Assembly (NCBI GenBank): GCA_903907305.1 | Contig: CAIVNT010000402.1 | Coordinates: 1 to 5,914, forward strand | Source of the DNA: an uncultured Ignavibacteriota bacterium | GTDB taxonomy: Bacteria; Bacteroidota; Ignavibacteria; UBA10030; UBA8401 | Reading direction: 5' to 3' | Length of the DNA stretch: 5,914 bases | Part shown: positions 1 through 5,182 of the stretch, piece by piece | Layout: each line of letters begins with the position of its first letter | Position numbering within the stretch: the stretch's first letter is position 1 | Notes under the pieces: generated by a model | Told to the model about the DNA's origin: nothing | Database searches by the model: none | The model's input: only the letters and a program-made list of their open reading frames with translations | Program-made: the position numbers and the translations under genes

Positions 1-735
1 CCGGCATTCAAACCGGCCGGTCCGATCACATATCCTGCCGGCAGAGTTGAGATCATCAAGATGGACACGATGCGGAAAGCGATCGCTGAGCACATGGTGC
101 GAAGTAAGCATACATCAGCTCACGTCGGTTCACTCTCTGAAGCGGACCTTACTTCAATCGTGAAATTCCGTGAAAAGAATAAAGCAGCATTCGAGAAGCG
201 TGAAGGATTCAATCTGACCTATACGCCGTTCTTCCTTGAAGCAGTTGTGAAGGCCATCAAGGATTTTCCGATGTTGAATTCATCAGTGGACGGTGACACG
301 ATCATTATCCGCAAAGATATCAACCTCGGAGTTGCTGTTGCTTTGGAAAATGGATTGATCGTTCCCGTCATCAAGAATGCGGAGCAGAAGAATCTTGCAG
401 GTATTGCTCGTTCGCTGAACGATCTTGCAACCCGTGCCCGGAACAAAAAGTTAATGCCGGATGAAGTGACCGGCGGAACATTCACGGTGACGAATCCGGG
501 TGGATTCGGAAATCTATATGGATTCCCGATCATCAATCAGCCGCAAGTGGCCATCCTCGGTGTTGGAGCGATCAAAAAACGCCCCGTCGTTATTGATGAT
601 GCGATAGCGATCCGTTCGATGGTCTATATCTCGATGTCGTACGATCATCGGATCATTGATGGTGCACTCGGCGGGATGTTCATGCAAAAAGTTGTTTACT
701 ATTTAGAAAATTTTGACACTACTCAAGCGATATAA
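1..735 (+). CDS. 2-oxo acid dehydrogenase E2 (dihydrolipoamide acyltransferase), C-terminal catalytic part, 5' truncated
   Basis: The frame is open from base 1, so the ATG at 61 is internal and the gene begins before the window. 244 residues are visible. They form the chloramphenicol-acetyltransferase-like catalytic domain of an E2, which moves the acyl group from lipoyl-lysine to CoA in the cytoplasmic complex. Seen: the domain-opening MDTMRKAIAEHM, then TFTVTNPGGFGN, IINQPQVAILGVGAIKKRPVV and the active-site YDHRIIDG, with the catalytic His at codon 646-648 (visible residue 216). The lipoyl and E1/E3-binding domains would lie upstream. The FGNLYGFPIINQPQ form differs from the NLGMY-IENFAAIINPP form of the E2 at 3780 and looks more like 2-oxoglutarate or branched-chain E2 enzymes than pyruvate E2, but substrate cannot be settled from this half. 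The TAA stop lies 5 bases before lipA, which suggests co-transcription and translational coupling. Confidence 0.93.
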   Translation, partial: PAFKPAGPITYPAGRVEIIKMDTMRKAIAEHMVRSKHTSAHVGSLSEADLTSIVKFREKNKAAFEKREGFNLTYTPFFLEAVVKAIKDFPMLNSSVDGDTIIIRKDINLGVAVALENGLIVPVIKNAEQKNLAGIARSLNDLATRARNKKLMPDEVTGGTFTVTNPGGFGNLYGFPIINQPQVAILGVGAIKKRPVVIDDAIAIRSMVYISMSYDHRIIDGALGGMFMQKVVYYLENFDTTQAI

Positions 736-740
736 GAATA

Positions 741-1628
741 ATGGAAATTGTGATTCAGGAAATACCGGCAGTTGAACAACCGAAGCAGAATGTCATCCGC
801 AAACCGGAATGGCTGAAAGCGCGTGTTCCCGGAGGAGAGAGCTATTCCCGTCTGAAGAATATGATTGACGAACGGAAACTCCATACCGTATGTGAAGAAG
901 CTCGATGTCCGAATATGGGAGAGTGTTGGAATGCAGGTACGGCCACATTCATGATCCTCGGCGATACATGTACGCGCAGCTGCGGCTTCTGCAATGTGAA
1001 GACCGGAAAGATGCATCTCATCGATGAGGATGAACCGCGTCGCGTCGGCGAAGCTGTCGGATTGATGAATCTTCGTCACGCAGTGATCACATCGGTGAAC
1101 CGCGATGAATTATTCGACGGCGGTGCACATATCTTTGCGAATACGATCCAGGAGATCCGCAAGCGTCTGCCGCTCTGTAAAGTAGAAGTGCTCATTCCCG
1201 ATTTTATGGGAAGTGAAGATGCATTGAATATTGTTCTTGATGCTCAGCCCGATGTCCTGAATCATAATATCGAGACCGTTCCGAGATTATACAGGACCGT
1301 TCGTCCGCAGGCACATTATCACCGCACATTGGAGTTGCTAGAACGTGCAAAGATACGCGGCTTCACCACGAAGACCGGATTGATGGTCGGTCTTGGTGAG
1401 ACGGCGGAAGAAGTGATCGATGTGATGGCTGATCTTCGTGCTGTCCATTGTGATATCTTCACTATCGGTCAGTATCTTCAGCCGACTAAAAATCATCTTC
1501 CGGTCGAACGGTATGTTCATCCGGATGAATTTGGGATGTACCGTGAGAAAGGGATGGCGATAGGATTCAAACATGTTCAGTCGAGTCCGCTCACACGCAG
1601 TTCATATCACGCAGAACAACATGTTTAG
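741..1628 (+). CDS. lipA: Lipoyl synthase LipA (radical SAM)
   Basis: Inserts two sulfur atoms at C6 and C8 of octanoyl groups bound to lipoyl domains, using S-adenosylmethionine and two 4Fe-4S clusters. Both cluster motifs are intact. The auxiliary cluster ligands are Cys51, Cys56 and Cys62 (CEEARCPNMGEC), and the radical-SAM cluster ligands are Cys77, Cys81 and Cys84 (CTRSCGFC). Other family signatures are TSVNRDEL (117-124), DVLNHNIETV (171-180), KTGLMVGLGE (211-220) and the C-terminal RSSYHA (286-291), whose Ser ligates the auxiliary cluster in characterised LipA proteins. The 295-residue length is normal for the family, which supports ATG 741. There is no strong Shine-Dalgarno before it, only AT-rich sequence, and the start is 5 bases after the upstream E2 stop, so translation may be coupled. 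The gene sits between two E2 genes whose products are LipA substrates; lipB and lplA are not in view. Confidence 0.97.
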   Translation: MEIVIQEIPAVEQPKQNVIRKPEWLKARVPGGESYSRLKNMIDERKLHTVCEEARCPNMGECWNAGTATFMILGDTCTRSCGFCNVKTGKMHLIDEDEPRRVGEAVGLMNLRHAVITSVNRDELFDGGAHIFANTIQEIRKRLPLCKVEVLIPDFMGSEDALNIVLDAQPDVLNHNIETVPRLYRTVRPQAHYHRTLELLERAKIRGFTTKTGLMVGLGETAEEVIDVMADLRAVHCDIFTIGQYLQPTKNHLPVERYVHPDEFGMYREKGMAIGFKHVQSSPLTRSSYHAEQHV

Positions 1629-1671
1629 TTTTTTTACATAATCGATTACCTAACACAGGGAAACATAGCTA

Positions 1672-2676
1672 ATGAAAGAAGAAAAAAAGAAAACAAATCA
1701 ACCGCGCTGGGCTGATCTGAATTTGTCCAACGAAAAATTGGTCAAAATGTACCGTGACATGCTGATGATCCGCCGATTTGAAGAACGTGCGGCGCAGGAA
1801 TACGGCAAAGGAAAGATCGGCGGTTTCTGTCATTTGTATATTGGACAAGAAGCGACGGGCGTCGGTGCTATCGCTCCGCTTCGTGAAGATGATTACATCT
1901 ACACTGCATACCGCGATCATGGTCAGGCGATCGCACGCGGAATGGATATCAATGGATGCATGGCTGAATTGTTCGGTAAAGTCACAGGCGTTTCGAAAGG
2001 CATCGGCGGTTCAATGCACTTCTATGATCTCTCCAAAGGATTCATGGGGGGCTGGGGAATCGTCGGCGGACATCCGCCGCTTGCTGCCGGTTCTGCCTTT
2101 GCGACAAAATATCAGGGAAAAGATTCTGTCACGATCTGTTTCATGGGAGAGGCCTCCACGAACCAGGGAGTGTTCCATGAAACGTTGAATATGGCGGAAC
2201 TGTGGAAACTTCCGGTCATCTTCATCTGTGAGAACAACGGCTATGGAATGGGAACAGCCATTTCCCGCGCTATGGCCGGTGAGCATCTTTTTGAGAAAGC
2301 ATCAGGATATGAAATGGCACGTGGTGCAGTGAATGGAATGGATGTGATCGAGATGTACCGCGAAATGTCCATCGCCATCAAACGTGCCCGAGAAAAAAGC
2401 CTTCCGACATTCCTGGAAGCACGCACCTACCGCTTCCGCGGTCATTCGATGTCCGATCCCGGACAATACCGTACGAAAGAAGAGATCGATGAATACAAGA
2501 AACGTGATCCTATCGAAACATTCGGCCGTGAATTGGTCGCTGAAGGTGTGTTGAAAGAATCCGATCTTGAATCGATGGATGAACAGATTAAAGCGGACGT
2601 CCAAAAAGCTGTTGAGTTTGCAGATGCAAGCCCTCAGCCTCCGCTCGAAATGCTCCACGAAAATATTTATGGATAA
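1672..2676 (+). CDS. pdhA: Pyruvate dehydrogenase E1 component, alpha subunit
   Basis: Alpha subunit of the alpha2beta2 thiamine-diphosphate E1 that decarboxylates pyruvate and reductively acetylates the E2 lipoyl group. The 334 residues match family length. Seen in order: RRFEERAAQEYGKGKIGGF (34-52), LYIGQEA (55-61), AYRDHGQAIARG (79-90), GGSMHF (112-117), the thiamine-diphosphate/Mg motif from Gly159 to Asn188-Asn189, LWKLPVIFICENN before those asparagines, and the active-site loop YRFRGHSMSDPGQYRT (253-268), the region phosphorylated in mitochondrial E1 alpha. The GDG of the cofactor motif reads Gly159-Glu160-Ala161, so the usual Mg-binding Asp is Glu. The N-terminus is Lys/Glu-rich (MKEEKKKTNQ), encoded by an A-rich tract. 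ATG 1672 follows lipA by 43 bases with only a weak AGGG upstream (1657-1660). Pyruvate is favoured over branched-chain substrates because of the adjacent pyruvate-type E2; acetoin or other 2-oxo acids cannot be excluded. Confidence 0.93.
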   Translation: MKEEKKKTNQPRWADLNLSNEKLVKMYRDMLMIRRFEERAAQEYGKGKIGGFCHLYIGQEATGVGAIAPLREDDYIYTAYRDHGQAIARGMDINGCMAELFGKVTGVSKGIGGSMHFYDLSKGFMGGWGIVGGHPPLAAGSAFATKYQGKDSVTICFMGEASTNQGVFHETLNMAELWKLPVIFICENNGYGMGTAISRAMAGEHLFEKASGYEMARGAVNGMDVIEMYREMSIAIKRAREKSLPTFLEARTYRFRGHSMSDPGQYRTKEEIDEYKKRDPIETFGRELVAEGVLKESDLESMDEQIKADVQKAVEFADASPQPPLEMLHENIYG

Positions 2677-2685
2677 ATTTAATTT

Positions 2686-2716
2686 GATGAAGATCATCGT
2701 AACGATGGACTTCATC
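2686..2716 (+). other. Intercistronic hairpin between E1 alpha and E1 beta
   Basis: GATGAAG (2686-2692) pairs with CTTCATC (2710-2716). After one A-A mismatch and a T-G wobble, CATCG (2695-2699) pairs with CGATG (2703-2707) around a TAA loop. The hairpin begins 10 bases after the pdhA stop, is not followed by a T-run, and ends 7 bases before the AAAAGGA ribosome-binding site of pdhB. It therefore does not look like an intrinsic terminator. An mRNA processing or stabilising role is inference. Confidence 0.6.
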
Positions 2717-2723
2717 TCACTTT

Positions 2724-2730
2724 AAAAGGA
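2724..2730 (+). promoter_or_regulatory. Ribosome binding site of E1 beta
   Basis: AAAAGGA lies 10 bases upstream of ATG 2741. It supports that start, which also places the conserved E1 beta N-terminus (LQIREAINQAIDEEM) at residue 4. Confidence 0.6.
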
Positions 2731-2740
2731 AAATACGACA

Positions 2741-3724
2741 ATGGCAGTTTTACAGATACGTGAAGCAATCAATCAGGCGATCGATGAAGAAATGCAGCGC
2801 GATCCGGGCGTCTTCATCATGGGCGAGGAAGTTGCTCAATATAATGGTGCTTATAAAGTAACCCAGGGCCTCTGGAAAAAATACGGCGACAAGCGAGTGA
2901 TCGATACTCCAATCACTGAAGCCGGATTCGCAGGTATCGGTATCGGTGCGGCAATGACCGGCATCGGTGTCCGTCCCATCGTTGAAATGATGACATGGAA
3001 TTTTGCAATTCTCGCGTTCGACCAGATCATGAATCATGCCGCAAAAGCGCGGTACATGTCTGCCGGTCAGTTCAGCATGCCGATCGTGTTCCGCGGACCG
3101 AACGGTCCCGCTCATATGCTTGGCGCCCAGCACTCACAGGCGCTGGAGTCGATGGTGGCTCACGTTCCCGGTTTGATCGTGATGACACCGTCCACACCAT
3201 ATGATGCAAAAGGAATGTTGAAAGCGGCTATCCGCGACAATAATCCTGTCATCTTCATGGAAAGCGAATTGATGTACGGCATTAAAGGCGAAGTGCCGGA
3301 TGAAGAATACATTATACCTATCGGCAAAGGGGATATCAAACGCGAAGGGACAGATGTGACGATCATCGCCTGGACGAAGATGGTCGCCGTTGCATTGAAA
3401 GCTGCTGACGAATTACAGAAAGAAGGGATCAGCGCTGAAGTGATCGATCCCCGCACCATCCGTCCGTTGGATGAAGAACTCATCCTTGAATCGGTACGGA
3501 AAACGAACCGTTGCGTCATTGTCGAAGACTCCTGGCCGTTCGCCAGCGTTGGAACTGAGATCGCGCACCGCATCCACACGAAAGCATTCGATGACCTCGA
3601 TGCACCGGTGGAAAAGATTAACAGTGCGGATGTTCCGATGCCGTACGCTGAGAATCTCGAGCATGAAGCACTGCCGAATCCGGAAAAAGTTATCGCCGCA
3701 GTCAAAAAAGTATTATACCGTTAA
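2741..3724 (+). CDS. pdhB: Pyruvate dehydrogenase E1 component, beta subunit
   Basis: Beta subunit of E1; it supplies the pyrimidine-binding half of the thiamine-diphosphate site and the surface that docks to the E2 subunit-binding domain. The 327 residues match the usual length of about 325. Seen: IREAINQAIDEEM (6-18), GEEVAQYNGAYKVTQGLW (28-45), DTPITEAGFAGIGIGAA (55-71) with the cofactor-activating Glu60 (codon 2918-2920), then FRGPNG and AQHSQALE, which are typical of pyruvate-type E1 beta. The N-terminal transketolase-type pyrimidine domain covers roughly residues 4-178. The C-terminal transketolase domain covers roughly 195-315 and includes VIDPRTIRPLD and VEDSWPFASVGTEI. The gene follows pdhA by 64 bases that contain a hairpin, and precedes the E2 by 55 bases that contain a perfect palindrome. 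No truncation or missing key residue was seen. A long antisense open frame lies inside it and is a shadow. Confidence 0.95.
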   Translation: MAVLQIREAINQAIDEEMQRDPGVFIMGEEVAQYNGAYKVTQGLWKKYGDKRVIDTPITEAGFAGIGIGAAMTGIGVRPIVEMMTWNFAILAFDQIMNHAAKARYMSAGQFSMPIVFRGPNGPAHMLGAQHSQALESMVAHVPGLIVMTPSTPYDAKGMLKAAIRDNNPVIFMESELMYGIKGEVPDEEYIIPIGKGDIKREGTDVTIIAWTKMVAVALKAADELQKEGISAEVIDPRTIRPLDEELILESVRKTNRCVIVEDSWPFASVGTEIAHRIHTKAFDDLDAPVEKINSADVPMPYAENLEHEALPNPEKVIAAVKKVLYR

Positions 3725-3728
3725 TTGA

Positions 3729-3761
3729 ACCCGTGTCAGAGTTCTAAACTCTGACACGGGT
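3729..3761. repeat. Perfect 15-bp inverted repeat in the E1 beta-E2 gap
   Basis: ACCCGTGTCAGAGTT (3729-3743), a CTA spacer (3744-3746), then AACTCTGACACGGGT (3747-3761). All 15 pairs are canonical. It starts 4 bases after the pdhB stop and ends 7 bases before the E2 ribosome-binding site. On the + strand it is followed by TATATTTC rather than a T-run, so it would be a poor intrinsic terminator. It fills most of the 55-base gap. It could be a REP-like dispersed palindrome or an RNA processing and differential-expression hairpin; the sequence alone does not distinguish these. Confidence 0.85.
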
Positions 3762-3768
3762 ATATTTC

Positions 3769-3774
3769 AAAGGA
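3769..3774 (+). promoter_or_regulatory. Ribosome binding site of pyruvate E2
   Basis: AAAGGA lies 5 bases before ATG 3780 and fixes the start. It sits just outside the palindrome ending at 3761, so folding of the hairpin need not cover it. Confidence 0.65.
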
Positions 3775-3779
3775 AAATT

Positions 3780-4988
3780 ATGGCTACAAAAATGTTGATG
3801 CCGAAACTCAGTGATACCATGGAAGAAGGTATTATTCTGAAATGGCGGAAAAAAGAAGGCGAGTCCATTAAATCCGGTGACATTCTTGCTGATATCCAGT
3901 CCGACAAAGCGGATATGGAACAGGAAGCATATGATTCGGGAGTCATCCTGAAACTCTTCGCAAAAGAAGGCGAAGGAGTGAAGGTCGGCGCACCGCTTGC
4001 GATCATCGGAAAAGCCGGTGAAGATATTGCTGCTCTAATGGCCGACACAACTCCTGTCGCTGCACCGAAACAGGAATCTGCTCCCGACGTTACTGCTCCG
4101 GCTGTTGCTCCTGTGTATGTTCCTCCGTCTGCACCAGTCGTTGTGAACGAAGGACGGGTAAAAGCGTCGCCGCTTGCAAAGAAGATCGCTCAGGAAAAGA
4201 ACATTGATCTCCGCACCGTAACCGGAAGCGGTCCCATGGGCCGTATCGTGAAAGCGGATGTGGAAGGGAAGAGCGGTTCATCTATGTCTCGCAAAATGCT
4301 TCCACCGATGCAGACGAAAGAGATTCCGCTTTCCATGATGCGCAAGACCATCGCAAAGCGTCTGTTGGAAAGTAAGAATACCATTCCGCATTTTTATTTG
4401 ACCATAGAAATGAATATGAAACGTGCGATGGATTTCCGCGCATCGTTCAATGATGCCACCGGGACGAAGATCAGTTACAACGATATCGTGATGAAAGCTG
4501 TTGCATTGGCTCTCCGCGAGAATCCTAAAGCGAACAGTTCATTCTATCCGGATAAGATCGTACAGCATGGTCGTGTTGAAGTGAGTGTTGCCGTAGCTGT
4601 GGACGAAGGACTCATTACACCTGTCATCCGTAATACTGATCAAAAAACGCTTATTGAAATTTCCTCTGAGACCAAAGAACTTGCAAAGCGTGCACGTGAA
4701 GGGAAACTAAAACCGGAAGAGTTCACGAACGGAACGTTCACCGTGAGCAATCTCGGCATGTACGACATCGAGAACTTTGCCGCCATCATCAATCCGCCCG
4801 AAGGAGCGATCCTTGCCGTCGGTTCCATCGTTGAGAAACCGGTGGTGGAGAACGGTCAGGTTGTTGCAGGACATACAATGAAAGTGACATTGTCCTGCGA
4901 TCATCGTGTTGTAGATGGTGCTGTCGGAGCTCAGCTTCTGCAATCCTTCAAGAAGATCATGGAGAATCCGCTACTGCTCGTGATCTGA
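3780..4988 (+). CDS. pdhC: Pyruvate dehydrogenase E2, dihydrolipoamide acetyltransferase
   Basis: Core of the pyruvate dehydrogenase complex; it moves the acetyl group from lipoyl-lysine to CoA. The 402 residues hold three domains. A single lipoyl domain (about 3-78) carries the SDKADME loop with lipoylated Lys43 (codon 3906-3908). An Ala/Pro/Val-rich flexible linker (about 88-125) follows. The peripheral-subunit-binding domain (about 128-163) contains ASPLAKKIAQEKNIDL and GSGPMGRIVKADV. The catalytic domain (about 180-402) contains IPLSMMRKTIAKRL, NGTFTVSNLGMYDIENF, IINPPEGAILAVGSI and the active-site CDHRVVDG with His375 (codon 4902-4904). SNLGMY-IENF-AIINPP is the form seen in pyruvate-type E2, which is why the E1 genes are assigned to pyruvate. 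Many E2p proteins have two or three lipoyl domains; a single one is also common. The gene ends with tandem in-frame stops (TGA TAA, 4986-4991) and is the last of its operon. lipA upstream encodes the enzyme that matures Lys43. Confidence 0.95.
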   Translation: MATKMLMPKLSDTMEEGIILKWRKKEGESIKSGDILADIQSDKADMEQEAYDSGVILKLFAKEGEGVKVGAPLAIIGKAGEDIAALMADTTPVAAPKQESAPDVTAPAVAPVYVPPSAPVVVNEGRVKASPLAKKIAQEKNIDLRTVTGSGPMGRIVKADVEGKSGSSMSRKMLPPMQTKEIPLSMMRKTIAKRLLESKNTIPHFYLTIEMNMKRAMDFRASFNDATGTKISYNDIVMKAVALALRENPKANSSFYPDKIVQHGRVEVSVAVAVDEGLITPVIRNTDQKTLIEISSETKELAKRAREGKLKPEEFTNGTFTVSNLGMYDIENFAAIINPPEGAILAVGSIVEKPVVENGQVVAGHTMKVTLSCDHRVVDGAVGAQLLQSFKKIMENPLLLVI

Positions 4989-5010
4989 TAACATTTTCAC
5001 AGTCATACAG

Positions 5011-5044
5011 GACGCCGATTCGTTTTAGGACGAATCGGCGTTTT
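5011..5044 (+). terminator. Rho-independent terminator of the dehydrogenase operon
   Basis: ACGCCGATTCG (5012-5022) pairs perfectly with CGAATCGGCGT (5031-5041) around an 8-base loop, TTTTAGGA. The T-tract TTTT (5041-5044) and the AT-rich CATTTTAAAA follow. It begins 22 bases after the E2 stop. The complementary strand has no T-run after the stem, so it should act only on rightward transcription. Confidence 0.92.
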
Positions 5045-5076
5045 CATTTTAAAAGCCCTCACGCAGCTTGATTCTA

Positions 5077-5105
5077 TTGACAATCCCACGGGAACTTCTT
5101 AACAT
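5077..5105 (+). promoter_or_regulatory. Sigma70-like promoter for the hydrolase gene
   Basis: A perfect -35 hexamer TTGACA (5077-5082), a 17-base spacer and a -10 hexamer TAACAT (5100-5105), which matches 4 of 6 consensus positions including the key A2 and T6. It lies just after the terminator, as expected for an independent unit. Transcription would start near 5112 and leave a leader of about 70 bases. If the host uses Bacteroidetes-type sigma factor signals, this could be fortuitous. Confidence 0.62.
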
Positions 5106-5141
5106 AGCCTACATTTTGTTCTTCAGCATATTCCATTCATT

Positions 5142-5166
5142 AAAAATCCGCCGGTGTTCGGGCGGA
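5142..5166 (-). terminator. Leader hairpin; possible leftward terminator
   Basis: TCCGCC (5147-5152) pairs with GGCGGA (5161-5166) around GGTGTTCG. Immediately left is AAAAA (5142-5146), so on the - strand the GC-rich stem is followed by TTTTT, the layout of a small intrinsic terminator for leftward transcripts. On the + strand the same stem would form in the hydrolase leader, 4 bases before its ribosome-binding site, and could affect translation. Which role is real, if either, is inference. Confidence 0.45.
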
Positions 5167-5170
5167 CTGT

Positions 5171-5177
5171 TAAGGAG
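5171..5177 (+). promoter_or_regulatory. Strong ribosome binding site of the hydrolase
   Basis: TAAGGAG with a 5-base spacer before ATG 5183 is the best Shine-Dalgarno sequence in the window. It decides the start of a gene that has no stop in view. Confidence 0.8.
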
Positions 5178-5182
5178 CGTTT

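Noticed and set aside
61..63. ATG 61 as the start of the first gene
   Set aside because: The frame is open from base 1 and the residues before Met21 continue E2-like sequence. The catalytic domain alone would lack lipoyl and binding domains, so the gene is better read as cut by the window edge.
1570..1625. AACATGTT palindrome occurring twice near the lipA end (1570-1577 and 1618-1625)
   Set aside because: The 8-mer copies are both within coding sequence, lack further matching flanks and are easily explained by chance.
1629..1671. Terminator or internal promoter between lipA and pdhA
   Set aside because: A run of seven T follows the lipA stop, but only a 4-bp stem can be drawn before it. TTTACA at 1633 has no -10 match at proper spacing. 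The gap is most simply an ordinary intra-operon spacer.
1682..1688. A7 run near the pdhA start as a programmed slippage site
   Set aside because: It encodes a plausible Lys/Glu-rich N-terminus in the frame that continues into the conserved domain. No alternative product of slippage makes sense.
1778..2188. 136-codon + strand open frame in another frame of pdhA
   Set aside because: It overlaps conserved E1 alpha sequence completely, is rich in Arg and Ser, and has no recognisable domain.
3160..3705. 181-codon open frame on the - strand inside pdhB
   Set aside because: It is antisense to a well-conserved E1 beta. Its Ser/Ile/Met-rich composition is what reverse-complemented coding sequence gives, and no motif is recognisable.
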